A stretch of DNA of 64,000 bases from JBDOQU01 sp039839375 (GCF_039839375.1 NZ_JBDOQU010000006.1:1-64000), one strand, 5' to 3'; counted from the stretch's first letter, positions 52,564 through 61,672 are shown. The notes: generated by a model not told the origin, from the letters alone. Program-made: numbers and translations.

Positions 52564-54174
52564 GTGGCGAGAGCACCGATCGGGGACCGCATCCGGCGCC
52601 GCCGGCAGGAACTGTCCATCACCCAGACGGCGCTGGCCGTCCAGGTCGGCATCTCCCCCAGCTATCTCAACCTCATCGAACATGACCGGCGCGTCATCGG
52701 CGGCGCGCTGCTTCACCGCCTCGCCGAGGCGCTGGAGGTGGAGAGCCGGTCGCTCGCGGGCACGGAGGAAGCCCGCCTGATCGCGGAGCTGATCGAGATC
52801 GCGGCCGACCCCGCCCTTTCCGGCGTCGCCTTCCAGGCCGAGGACGCGCGGGAGATCGTCGCCAGCAGCCCGAAGAGCGCGCATGTCCTTCTCTCCGTCT
52901 ACCGCTCCTTCCGCGACGCCCGGAACCAGGCAACCCTCCTGAGCGAACGGATCAGCCAGGACCCGTTCCTGGCGGAGGCCAGCTACCAGATCCTGACCCT
53001 CATCACCACGATCCGCACCTTTTCGGAGATCCTCCAGGACCATGGCGACCTGACCGACGAGCAGCGGGGCCGCTTCACCGGCATGCTGGTCGGCGAAAGC
53101 GAGAAGCTGACCGGACTGGCGACGGAGATGTTCGACTTCCTGGGCGGCAAGGGCGGCCGCAGCCCCCGCCCTTCCCCCGCCGAGGAGGTGGAGGATTTCT
53201 TCTCCGACCGCGCGAACTACTTCCCCCGCATCGAGGCCATGGCGGACGCCACGCTCGACGATCTGAAGATCGATGGCGGCACGTCCGCCGACGCGCTGGC
53301 GCGCCATCTCGCGCGCGTTCACAAGGTGTCGATCGCCGTGGTGCCGCCGGAGGAACTCTCCCCCTACCGTCACCGCTATGACGAGGCCGGGCGGGTGCTG
53401 TCGCTGTCGGCCGCGCTGCCTCCGGCATCATCCCGATTCCAGATGGCGAGACTGATCGGACATCTGGCCGGCTCCGAGCTGTTCGGCGACATCATGGCGT
53501 CGGGGGAGTTTTCCACGCCCGAGGCGGAAAGGCGCTGCCGGCGCGCGCTCGCCACCTACTTCTCCGGCGCGCTCCTCCTGCCCTACGACCGGATGCTGTC
53601 GACGGCGCAGGAGCTTCGCTACGACCTGGAACTGCTGGAGGCGCGGTTCGGCGCCAGCTTCGAGCAGATATGCCACCGGCTGACGACGTTGCGCCGCCCC
53701 GGCAGCCAGGGCATCCCCTTCCATTTCCTGCGCACCGACATAGCGGGCAACATCTCCAAGAGGTTCAGCGCCTCGGGCCTGCGGCTGCCCCGTTACGGCA
53801 GCGCCTGCCCGCGCTGGATCGTCTATGACGCGTTCCGGATGCCGGGCGAGACGGTCCGGCAGGTGGCCCGGCTGCCCGACGGGGAAACCTACCTGTTCGT
53901 CGCCCGCGCGCTGACAAAGGGCGCGGGCGGACATGGCGCGCCGCGCGGCCGCCATTCGGTGATGATAGGATGCGACATCTCCCACGCCCGGCGGATGGTC
54001 TATGGGGACGGGATGGACCTCGGCGCGCGGGGCGTCGTCACGCCGGTCGGCATCACCTGCCGGCAATGCCCGCTGGAAGGTTGCGCCCAGCGCGCGTTCG
54101 AACGGGCGCCGATGCCGAGCCCGTCGATGGAGTCAGACGAAGGCGTTAATGACAGGAAAGCAAATCATTCATAA
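52564..54174 (+). CDS. XRE/ScfR-type regulator with a degenerate DHp-like helix pair
   Basis: 536 aa, GTG start behind GGAGGGGGGAG. XRE helix-turn-helix about 6-60 (LSITQTALAVQVGISPSYLNLIEH). Residues 139-193 (SYQILTLITTIRTFSEIL..GESEKLTGLATEMFDFL) align with the HisKA region of the kinase encoded 0.8 kb downstream (SHELRTPLTSIRSFSEIL..SESRRLTRLLDSILDI), with Tyr141 at the phospho-acceptor His. About 210-370 resembles IrrE/ImmA but HExxH is lost (FQMARLIGHLAG). The C-terminus is a short-chain-acyl regulator (DUF2083/RamB-like) domain with CRQCPLEGC. Relatives control acetate or propionate metabolism. It heads the cluster with receiver, small membrane protein and kinase. Confidence 0.85.
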   Translation: MARAPIGDRIRRRRQELSITQTALAVQVGISPSYLNLIEHDRRVIGGALLHRLAEALEVESRSLAGTEEARLIAELIEIAADPALSGVAFQAEDAREIVASSPKSAHVLLSVYRSFRDARNQATLLSERISQDPFLAEASYQILTLITTIRTFSEILQDHGDLTDEQRGRFTGMLVGESEKLTGLATEMFDFLGGKGGRSPRPSPAEEVEDFFSDRANYFPRIEAMADATLDDLKIDGGTSADALARHLARVHKVSIAVVPPEELSPYRHRYDEAGRVLSLSAALPPASSRFQMARLIGHLAGSELFGDIMASGEFSTPEAERRCRRALATYFSGALLLPYDRMLSTAQELRYDLELLEARFGASFEQICHRLTTLRRPGSQGIPFHFLRTDIAGNISKRFSASGLRLPRYGSACPRWIVYDAFRMPGETVRQVARLPDGETYLFVARALTKGAGGHGAPRGRHSVMIGCDISHARRMVYGDGMDLGARGVVTPVGITCRQCPLEGCAQRAFERAPMPSPSMESDEGVNDRKANHS

Positions 54175-54256
54175 GATTTGATCGGGAGGCATCGAGATTC
54201 CGAACGATCCGCAAAAAGAAGATCGCCGGGAGCCGAGCAGGGGAGGAAAATACGAG

Positions 54257-54655
54257 ATGGGTCATTCCGTCCTGATCGCGGAAGACGAGCAGAATATCGT
54301 CGAGGCGTTGTCGTTCCTGATGGAGCGGGCGGGCTTCGAGGTCATGGTGTCGCGCGACGGGCCCAGGACCATCGAGACGGCGCGCGAAAAGAAGCCCGAC
54401 CTGCTGCTTCTGGACATCATGCTGCCGGGTTGCGACGGGTTCGAGGTTCTGGAGGCGTTGCGGAACGGCGACGGCTTCGGCATGCGCGTCCTGATGCTCA
54501 CCGCCAAGGGGCGGGAGATCGACCGCCGCAAGGCCTTCGAATACGGCGTCGACGATTTCGTCACCAAGCCCTTCTCCAACCAGGACGTGGTGCGGCGGGT
54601 GAATACGCTGATCCGGGAGCCCAAGCCCGAACAGCCCTTCGCCACGGCCGGCTGA
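54257..54655 (+). CDS. Single-domain response regulator (CheY-like receiver)
   Basis: 132 aa, receiver domain only. Acidic pocket E9-D10, phospho-acceptor D53 in LLLLDIMLPG, T82 and K104 (TKPF) all present, so phosphorylation is expected. There is no DNA-binding output domain, so its output must come from a partner protein. It lies 82 bp after the ScfR-type gene and overlaps the small membrane protein gene by one base. The kinase at 54949 is the likely donor. Confidence 0.93.
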   Translation: MGHSVLIAEDEQNIVEALSFLMERAGFEVMVSRDGPRTIETAREKKPDLLLLDIMLPGCDGFEVLEALRNGDGFGMRVLMLTAKGREIDRRKAFEYGVDDFVTKPFSNQDVVRRVNTLIREPKPEQPFATAG

Positions 54656-54945
54656 TGCCCAGCATCGAACGGCTGGTCGATCGCGCCGGGGTGCTGACGG
54701 TAATCGCCTTCCTGCTCCTGTCGCCGCCGATCCTGTCGATTTTCGCCCAGGGACGTACCGTGGCGGGCATCCCCCTTCTGCCGCTCTACGCCTTCGGCGC
54801 GTGGCTGATCGTCATCGCCGCCGGCGGCGTCCTAGCCCACAGGCTGCAAGCGGCCGAACAATCGCGGCTGCCCCGCCTCTCCGACGGCCCGCCGCCTTTG
54901 GAGGCGTCGCCGACAGAAACCGCGCCCAGCCGGGGCGACGGCTGA
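54655..54945 (+). CDS. Small two-helix membrane protein
   Basis: 96 aa. Two membrane helices (about 12-32 and 40-62) with a hydrophilic C-terminal tail rich in Pro/Ser/Thr. The ATG overlaps the receiver stop (TGATG), and the stop is 3 bp before the symporter-kinase, so translation is coupled. Small proteins of this kind commonly accompany SSF-type transporters; here it may be an accessory subunit of the symporter-like sensor. Confidence 0.75.
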   Translation: MPSIERLVDRAGVLTVIAFLLLSPPILSIFAQGRTVAGIPLLPLYAFGAWLIVIAAGGVLAHRLQAAEQSRLPRLSDGPPPLEASPTETAPSRGDG

Positions 54946-54948
54946 GCG

Positions 54949-57708
54949 ATGCTCGACACGACCGTCGTCGTCGCCGTCTCGCTCGCCTATCTGGGACTCC
55001 TGTTCGCCATCGCCTTCTATGGCGACCGCCGCGCCCGCGCCGGCCGCAGCCTGGTGCGGTCGCCGATCACCTACGCCCTGTCGCTAGGGGTCTACTGCAC
55101 CTCCTGGACCTATTACGGCGCGGTCGGCACCGCGGCGCGGGACGGGCTGATCTTCCTGACCATCTATACCGGACCGACGATCGTCTTCATGGGGTGGTGG
55201 TTCATCCTGAGGAAGATCGCCCGCATCAGCAAAGCGCACCGCATCACCTCGATCGCTGATTTCATCGCCTCGCGCTACGGCAAGAGCGCCAGCCTGGGCA
55301 TGATCGTCACGCTGATCGCCGTCGTCGGCACGATGCCCTACATCGCCCTCCAGCTCAAAGCGGTGGCGACCAGCTTCGCCGTTCTCATCAGCTATTACGG
55401 CTCAACGGGCGGGACGGGAATCCTGCCCGACATCCCACCGGCCGTCATCTCCGGCGCCGCTCTCATCACGGCGATGGGCATGGCGGCGTTCGCGATCCTG
55501 TTCGGCACCCGCCATATCGACGCCAGCGAACATCATGAGGGTGTGGTGGCGGCGATCGCGTTCGAATCCTGCGTCAAGCTGGCGGCGCTTCTCGCCGTCG
55601 GGATCTTCGCGCTGTTCTTCCTCAGCCCCGATACGGGCGATCCGGGAGTCCTGAACACGGGCGCGCTGCGGAGCCTCTATGTCCTGCCGGCCGATTACGA
55701 GGCGCGATGGCTGACCATGACCTTCCTCTCCATGGCCGCGATCATCTGCCTGCCGCGCCAGTTCCATATCGCCATCGTGGAGAATGTCGAGGAACGCCAC
55801 CTGACCACAGCGGCGTGGCTGTTCCCGCTCTACCTCCTGCTGATGTGCCTGTTCGCCCTGCCGATCGCCGCCGCCGGCCTGACGACGCTGTCGCCCGACA
55901 GCAATTCGGACTTCTTCGTGCTGACCGTGCCGATCGTCCAGGGCCAGGACGCGCTGGCCATCTTCGCCTTCATCGGCGGGCTGTCGGCGGCGACATCGAT
56001 GGTCATCGTCTCCGCCATCGCGCTTTCCACGATGCTTTGCAACGATTTGGTGATGCCCTGCCTGCTGCGCATCCCGCGGCTTCGGCTGACGGCGCGCGGC
56101 GACCTGACCCGGCTGCTGCTGTTCATAAGACGGGCGGGGATCGTCGTCGTCCTATTGCTGGGCTATGCCTATTACCGGCTGACGGGGGGCGTCGGCCCCC
56201 TGGCGCAGATCGGGCTGGTGGCGTTCGCCGCCGTCGCCCAGTTCGTGCCGGTGATGCTGGGCGCCCTCTTCTGGAAAGGCGGGACCAAGGCCGGCGCGCA
56301 GGTGGGGCTGACGCTCGGCTTCGTCACCTGGTTCTATACGCTGATCGTGCCGGCGCTGGCCGGTTCGACGTGGCTTCCCTCCTCCGTCGTCACCGACGGA
56401 CCGTGGGGGCTGGCCTTCCTGCGTCCGGAGGCGCTGTTCGGGCTGGAGGGGTGGGAGCCCTTGTCCCATGCCGTCTTCTGGAGCATGGCGGCGAACGGGT
56501 TGGGCTATATCCTGGTCTCCCTCTTCTCCCGGCAGGACGTGCTGGACCGGATGCAGGCGACCCTGTTCGTGGACGTTTTCCGCAGGCCGCGGGACGAGCC
56601 CCATGTCTGGCGGCGCTCGGCGGCGGTCGACGACCTCTACACGCTGCTCCAGCGCTTCCTGGGCCGGGAGCGCGCGCAGCGGGCCTTCCAGCAATATGCC
56701 GAGGAGCGTGGCCGCAGGCCGCGCGATCTGCCGGAGGCCGACGCAGATCTGGTGGCCTTCGTTGAAAGGCTGTTGGCCGGTAGCGTCGGGGCAGCGTCGG
56801 CCCGCGTCATCGTCTCCTCGATCGCCAAGGGCGAGCTTCTGGTGCTGGACGAGGTGCTGGAAATCCTGGAGGCGACGCGGGAGGCGATCGTCTACAGCCG
56901 CCGGCTGGAGGAGAAGTCGCTGGAGCTGGAGGCGACGGCGAACGAGCTGCGCCGGGCGAACGAGCAATTGAAGGAGCTGGACCGGCTGAAGGACGACTTC
57001 CTGACGACGATCAGCCACGAGTTGCGGACGCCGCTGACCTCCATCCGGTCCTTTTCGGAGATCCTGAGCGACCCGGACGAGCTTGACGCCGTCCATGCGC
57101 GGCAGTTCCTTGAGATCATCTCCAGCGAGAGCCGCCGACTGACCCGGCTGCTCGATTCCATCCTGGACATCGCCCGGCTGGAGCAGGGGCACGCCGACTG
57201 GCGGATGGCAGATATCGACCCGGCGGCGACGCTGTCGGCGGCGGTCGCGGCGACGGGCGGCCTCTTCCGCGACAAGAACGTCGCCATCGACATCCGTGTG
57301 GAATTCGCGCCCTCCCCGATCCATGCCGACCGGGACCGGCTGATCCAGGTCTTCGTCAACCTGCTGTCCAACGCCGCGAAATTCTGCGACCCGGCATCGG
57401 GGCGGGTGAGGGTGGAGGGCCGGCCGAGGGACAATGGTTATCTGGTCGCCATAACGGACAATGGCGGCGGCGTCTCACCGCGCCATCAGGCCCGCATCTT
57501 CGAGAAGTTCGCCAAGGCCGACCAGCACGGCGCCGGCCCCCATTCCGGGTTCGGACTGGGTCTCGCGATATCGCGCCAGATCGTGGAGCATCACCGCGGC
57601 GCGCTATGGCTGCGCTCGCCAACCGGCCAGGGGGCTACCTTCTGCGTCTTCCTGCCGGCGGCAGCCAGCAGGCCGGCAGAGGCGGAAAGGGCGGCGGCGT
57701 CGGCATAA
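54949..57708 (+). CDS. SSF symporter-STAC-histidine kinase (CrbS/CbrA-like)
   Basis: 919 aa. Residues about 1-490 are a sodium:solute-symporter fold with about 13 helices (YCTSWTYYGAVGTAARDG). About 550-620 is a STAC linker (DLYTLLQRFLGRERAQRAFQQYAEERG..VGAASARVIVSSI). A coiled coil leads to the HisKA domain with His690 in SHELRTPLTS; the ATPase domain shows NLLSNAAKF, ITDNGGGV and FGLGLAIS. No PAS domain, as in CrbS, the acetate-utilisation sensor; CbrA has one. The protein could sense or carry a short-chain carboxylate. Partner receiver is two genes upstream. Confidence 0.92.
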   Translation: MLDTTVVVAVSLAYLGLLFAIAFYGDRRARAGRSLVRSPITYALSLGVYCTSWTYYGAVGTAARDGLIFLTIYTGPTIVFMGWWFILRKIARISKAHRITSIADFIASRYGKSASLGMIVTLIAVVGTMPYIALQLKAVATSFAVLISYYGSTGGTGILPDIPPAVISGAALITAMGMAAFAILFGTRHIDASEHHEGVVAAIAFESCVKLAALLAVGIFALFFLSPDTGDPGVLNTGALRSLYVLPADYEARWLTMTFLSMAAIICLPRQFHIAIVENVEERHLTTAAWLFPLYLLLMCLFALPIAAAGLTTLSPDSNSDFFVLTVPIVQGQDALAIFAFIGGLSAATSMVIVSAIALSTMLCNDLVMPCLLRIPRLRLTARGDLTRLLLFIRRAGIVVVLLLGYAYYRLTGGVGPLAQIGLVAFAAVAQFVPVMLGALFWKGGTKAGAQVGLTLGFVTWFYTLIVPALAGSTWLPSSVVTDGPWGLAFLRPEALFGLEGWEPLSHAVFWSMAANGLGYILVSLFSRQDVLDRMQATLFVDVFRRPRDEPHVWRRSAAVDDLYTLLQRFLGRERAQRAFQQYAEERGRRPRDLPEADADLVAFVERLLAGSVGAASARVIVSSIAKGELLVLDEVLEILEATREAIVYSRRLEEKSLELEATANELRRANEQLKELDRLKDDFLTTISHELRTPLTSIRSFSEILSDPDELDAVHARQFLEIISSESRRLTRLLDSILDIARLEQGHADWRMADIDPAATLSAAVAATGGLFRDKNVAIDIRVEFAPSPIHADRDRLIQVFVNLLSNAAKFCDPASGRVRVEGRPRDNGYLVAITDNGGGVSPRHQARIFEKFAKADQHGAGPHSGFGLGLAISRQIVEHHRGALWLRSPTGQGATFCVFLPAAASRPAEAERAAASA

Positions 57709-57779
57709 GGCCCTGCGCTTCCTCCGCTTCCTCATGGCGCGGCAATTTCCTGAACGTCATGAAATGACCAATAAAAACA

Positions 57780-57970
57780 ACGTCATGCTGGACTTGATCC
57801 AGCATCCATACGGCATCGACGATTTCGGGTAGCGAGCCGGTTCTTTGCCGGCGGCGCAGCGGCGACGGCCCATGGATTCCGGATCAAGTCCGGAATGACC
57901 AATAAGGAAAAACCTCATGGTGAGCCTGTCGAACCATGTCGGCTCTGATCCTTCGACGAGCGCGGGATAA
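57780..57970. repeat. Composite palindromic repeat, locus 4 of 4 (B-B'-A')
   Basis: In the 304-bp gap after the kinase gene. B at 57782-57809 (GTCATGCTGGACTTGATCCA), B' at about 57869-57900 (ATTCCGGATCAAGTCCGGAAT), A' at about 57914-57968 (CCTCATGGTGAGCCTGTCGA then CCTTCGACGAGCG). The left A unit is missing. No gene is visible in the gap. Confidence 0.78.
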
Positions 57971-58012
57971 GGATGGATCGCCCGAACGGGCGGCGAAGTT
58001 ATACAGCCACCC

Positions 58013-58915
58013 ATGATCCTGCTTCTCCTGATCCTGCTGTTCGTCTGCATCGCCATGCCGCTGCTGTTCGCGTGGCGCATCTGGCGGCTGGACGAAAGGA
58101 CGGGCACCGGCTGGATCGTCATCGTCGCCAACAGCCTGGTCTTCGTCCTGCTGATCCTGATGGTGGGGCGCTGGGACATCGCCGGCTACTACACGCGCTT
58201 CCCGCTTCTGGCGCTGCTGGCGGTCGCAACATTCCTCTCCTGGCGGCGGCATGCTGGCCGCCCGTGGCGGTCAGGGGACGGACCGCCGCTGTGGAAGAGC
58301 CATGCGGCGACCATGCTGTCGCTCGCCTTCTTCGGGTGCGCGGCTGTCTATGTCGCCGCCGGCTATTTCCCAACCGACGAGCCGCGCCCGCTTTCCTTCC
58401 CACTGGAGGACGGGCGCTTCATGGTCGCGCAGGGCGGCGGCAATCCGCTGCTGAACCACCATTCCGGCCATCCGGCCCAGGACCATGCGGCCGACATCGT
58501 CGCCATCAACGCGGCGGGATTTCGCACCGCCGGGTTCCAGCCGGACGATCCGGCGCGCTACGTGGTCTGGAACAAGCCCGTGGTCAGCCCGTGCGACGGC
58601 ACGATCACCGAGGTTCGGGACGGCCTGCCGGACCTGCCGCCGCCGCAGGCCGATCCGGAGAATCCCGCCGGCAACCATGTAATCATCGCCTGCGGGGGGC
58701 TGCTGGTGGAGCTGGCGCATCTCCGGCAGGGCAGCGTCGAGGTCGCGGCCGGCGATATTGTCGAGGCGGGGCAGCGGATCGGCGCGGTCGGCAATTCGGG
58801 CAACACCACCGAACCGCACCTGCATATCCACGCCGTCGACGCGGCCACCGGCGAAGCAGTACCGATCAGCTTCGGCGGCGCGATCCCCGTGCGCAACCGG
58901 ACCTTCAGCCGGTAG
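58013..58915 (+). CDS. Membrane-anchored M23-family metallopeptidase-like protein
   Basis: 300 aa. Four N-terminal membrane helices (about 2-22, 33-51, 62-76, 97-117), then a LytM/M23 domain (about 140-300). Zn ligands seem present: H158/D161 in QDHAADI and the HLHIH motif at about 277-281 in TEPHLHIHA. M23 enzymes cut peptidoglycan cross-bridges; the multi-helix anchor is unusual. Its 3' end overlaps the converging M20 gene by 11 bp. Confidence 0.83.
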   Translation: MILLLLILLFVCIAMPLLFAWRIWRLDERTGTGWIVIVANSLVFVLLILMVGRWDIAGYYTRFPLLALLAVATFLSWRRHAGRPWRSGDGPPLWKSHAATMLSLAFFGCAAVYVAAGYFPTDEPRPLSFPLEDGRFMVAQGGGNPLLNHHSGHPAQDHAADIVAINAAGFRTAGFQPDDPARYVVWNKPVVSPCDGTITEVRDGLPDLPPPQADPENPAGNHVIIACGGLLVELAHLRQGSVEVAAGDIVEAGQRIGAVGNSGNTTEPHLHIHAVDAATGEAVPISFGGAIPVRNRTFSR

Positions 58916-60248
58916 CGCCTGCCTCCTCCACGCCGCACCAGCCGGCGGCGAAGAGGGCGATTGTCTTGGTCACCCGGCGGATCGAGGACAGGCTCACCCT
59001 CTCGTCAATGCCGTGGATATTCTCCGCCACCGGCCCGTAAACCAGAGCCGGCATTCCGGCATGGAGGGCGAAGAGGGCGGCGTCGAGATAGCAGGGCATG
59101 ACATAGGCGTCGGGCGACGCGCCATGCGCCTGCCCGTGAGCCTCCCGGAACAGCCGTTCGGCGTCCGATGCGGGGTCGAGGCGGTAGCCGCCCTGCATGA
59201 CGCCGATCCAGTCGATTTTCGGTTCGGCGGCGGCAATGCGCGGATCGCCGGCCGCGACCTCCGCCACGAAGGCTTCGAATTCCGCCGCCCGGACATAGGG
59301 ATCGTCGCCGGGATAGAAGCCTATCCGCCCTTCGAACCGGCAGTCGCAGGATACCGACGCCGGCCACTCGCCGCCCGCGAACGTGCCGATATTGAGGGCG
59401 GCGGGGTTGGCGATGTCGCCGAACCCGTCATGGCGCGACCGCTCCGCGTTCCATCGCTCCTCCAACCGCCGCAGATGCGCCATCAGGCTGATGGCGGCGT
59501 CGATGGCGCTGACGCCGCTGTCGACCTCGCGCGGATGGACGGGCACGCCGCTCACGGAGATCGCGAATTTGATGACGCCGGAATTGGCCCGCACCAGCTG
59601 TTCGTCCGTCGGCTCTGGTATCAGCACGGCGTCGGCGACATGGCCGGCGGCGATCATCGCGGCCGCGCCGTTGCCCGTCACCTCCTCATCCACCACGGAC
59701 TGGATCTGCACCGGCGCGGTGAGGCCAAGCCCCGCCGCCTTCAGCGCGTCGAGCGCGAAGATGTTGGCGACCAGCCCCGCCTTCATGTCGCCCGCGCCGC
59801 GCCCGTAAAGCCAGTCGCCGTCCCGCGCGGCGGCGAAGGGCGGATGCGTCCAGCGCGCGGGATCGGCCGTCGGCACCACGTCGACATGGGCGTTCAGGAT
59901 GAGAGAGCGGCCCCGCGCCACGGCAGAACGCCTGTGGCCGACGACGTTGAAGGTGTCGGCATAGTCGATCGTCGCCGGAGAGAAGGCCGGATGATCGCCG
60001 AAGGCCGAGGGATCGACGACCTGCCGCTCCACCTCGTACCCTCTGGCGGCCAGTTCCTCCGCGACGATCTCCTGCACCGCCCTTTCCTGCCCGCGCAGCG
60101 ACGGCGTCCGCACCAGCCGCCCCAGCAGCGCCACTGAATCCTCGAAAGCGTCGTCGACCGCCTGGAGGATGCGGTCGGCCGTCCCGGCCGGCAGCGACGG
60201 CGCGGCCGTTTCGATATCGCGAAGCCGCGTTCGGGACGATGAAGACAT
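58905..60248 (-). CDS. M20-family deacylase (ArgE/DapE-like)
   Basis: 447 aa from the ATG at 60248, with AGGGA upstream; a GTG 39 bp earlier is possible. Metal ligands of the di-zinc site: H in LNAHVDVVP, D in GRGAGDMKAG, E-E in SVVDEEVTG and the C-terminal H in GPVAENIHGIDE. The subfamily removes acyl groups from N-acyl amino acids or related amides. It lies 109 bp after a branched-chain-type binding-protein gene, so the binding protein may supply its substrate. Confidence 0.9.
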   Translation of the reverse strand: MSSSSRTRLRDIETAAPSLPAGTADRILQAVDDAFEDSVALLGRLVRTPSLRGQERAVQEIVAEELAARGYEVERQVVDPSAFGDHPAFSPATIDYADTFNVVGHRRSAVARGRSLILNAHVDVVPTADPARWTHPPFAAARDGDWLYGRGAGDMKAGLVANIFALDALKAAGLGLTAPVQIQSVVDEEVTGNGAAAMIAAGHVADAVLIPEPTDEQLVRANSGVIKFAISVSGVPVHPREVDSGVSAIDAAISLMAHLRRLEERWNAERSRHDGFGDIANPAALNIGTFAGGEWPASVSCDCRFEGRIGFYPGDDPYVRAAEFEAFVAEVAAGDPRIAAAEPKIDWIGVMQGGYRLDPASDAERLFREAHGQAHGASPDAYVMPCYLDAALFALHAGMPALVYGPVAENIHGIDERVSLSSIRRVTKTIALFAAGWCGVEEAGATG

Positions 60249-60357
60249 GGCCGGTTCCCTGATGATCGAATCCAGGAAGGAGATCACATCGGCTGGGCCC
60301 GCCGCGTCAATGACGAACCGGGGCCCGTCCCGTCCGGGACGGACCCCTTCGCGATGG

Positions 60358-61464
60358 TTACTGCAATTCGGTGAACTCGCCGTCGCGCCATTCGTACATC
60401 ACATAGGCCGGCTGGGTGATGTCGCCCTTCTCGTCGAACGACCGTTCGCCGACCACGGTCTGGAAGGTGTTGTTGTTAAGTGCCTCGATGACGGCGTCCA
60501 CATCCGTTGAGCCCGCGATCTCGACCGCCTGAGCGTAGGTCTGGATCGCGGCGTAGGTGTGCAGCGCGAAGCCATCGGGTTCAAACCCGCTTTCGCGCAT
60601 CCGCTCCACGACCTCGGCCGCGTCGGGGCTGTTGCGCGGGTCGGGCGCGAAGGTGAACAGCGTCCCGGCGCCCAGATCGCCGGTGATCGACCAGAATTCG
60701 TCATTCGCCAGCCCGTCGGCGCCGACGATGATCGTGTCCATGTCCTGGCCGCGAAGCTGGCGGGCGATCAGCCCAGCCTCCGTGTGGTAGCCGCCATAAT
60801 ATAGTATGTCGACATTCTCCGCCTTCAGGCGGGTGACGAGCGCGGAATAGTCGCTTTCCCCGGCGGTGATGGATTCGAACAGCACCTCCTGGATGCCCGC
60901 ATCGTTCAACTGCTGCCGGACGACCTCCGCCAGGCCCTGGCCGTAGGTGCTCTTGTCGTTGACGATGGCGATCCGCGCTTCGGGGTAGTTCTCAACGATG
61001 AAGGCGGCGGAAACCGCGCCCTGCTGGTCGTCCCGGCCGGCCACGCGGAAGACGGTGTCGTAGCCGGCCTCGGTGAATTCCGGCGCGGTGGCGGTGGGGG
61101 AGATCATCAGCACGCCCTCGTCCGCATAGACGTCGCGTGCGGCGATCGACGCGCCGGAGCACAGATGCCCGGCCACGAACTCGATCCCTTCATTGATGAA
61201 ACGGTTGGCGACGGAGACCGCCTGGCGCGGATCGCACTGGTCGTCGCCGAACCGGAGGACGACCTCCTCACCCAGCAGGCCGCCGGCGGCGTTGATGTCG
61301 GCCACCGCCTGTTCGGCCCCGCGCTGCTCCTGGATGCCGAGGGAGGCGAGCGGGCCGGTGATCGCGCCGGCGGAGCCGATGACGATCTCCGCCTGCGCGG
61401 GAAGGGCGCCGCAGGCAAGGACGATGGGAAGGGCCAGAAGCAACCGTGGCGTCATTGTCTTCAT
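60358..61464 (-). CDS. Branched-chain-type ABC substrate-binding protein (LivK-like)
   Basis: 368 aa from the ATG at 61464. Signal peptide about 1-24 (VLACGALPAQA-EI). Peripla_BP_6 fold: IVIGSAGAITGPLASLGIQEQRGAEQAVADINAAGGLLGE and VIVGADGLANDEFW. Normal LivK length and type. No permease or ATPase is adjacent, so it must use channel genes elsewhere, possibly livHMGF at 47-51 kb. Likely same transcript as the M20 deacylase. Confidence 0.9.
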   Translation of the reverse strand: MKTMTPRLLLALPIVLACGALPAQAEIVIGSAGAITGPLASLGIQEQRGAEQAVADINAAGGLLGEEVVLRFGDDQCDPRQAVSVANRFINEGIEFVAGHLCSGASIAARDVYADEGVLMISPTATAPEFTEAGYDTVFRVAGRDDQQGAVSAAFIVENYPEARIAIVNDKSTYGQGLAEVVRQQLNDAGIQEVLFESITAGESDYSALVTRLKAENVDILYYGGYHTEAGLIARQLRGQDMDTIIVGADGLANDEFWSITGDLGAGTLFTFAPDPRNSPDAAEVVERMRESGFEPDGFALHTYAAIQTYAQAVEIAGSTDVDAVIEALNNNTFQTVVGERSFDEKGDITQPAYVMYEWRDGEFTELQ

Positions 61465-61672
61465 TTGGGGGATCTTTCTCTTTCCGTCATGGTCGGCGGT
61501 CACACGGGGCGCAAGGCCGGTCCGCCATCGTTCGTTTGTCGAAAATTCTGCCATGCCCGAGGCAATCCGCTGAACCGGAATTTCCCGGGCGGCGAAGCGT
61601 CCGGAATATAAGGGATGCCTCAAGGAACCGGCCATTCGGATGATTGCGGGCCGGACCTTTTGCCGCAGGGGA

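Noticed and set aside
12577..57970. The spaced palindromes as a CRISPR array
   Set aside because: Units are kilobases apart, inverted and composite; no regular repeat-spacer pattern and no cas genes.
57757..58179. 140-codon minus-strand frame across the repeat block before the M23 gene
   Set aside because: Most of it translates palindromic repeats; no ribosome site or family match.
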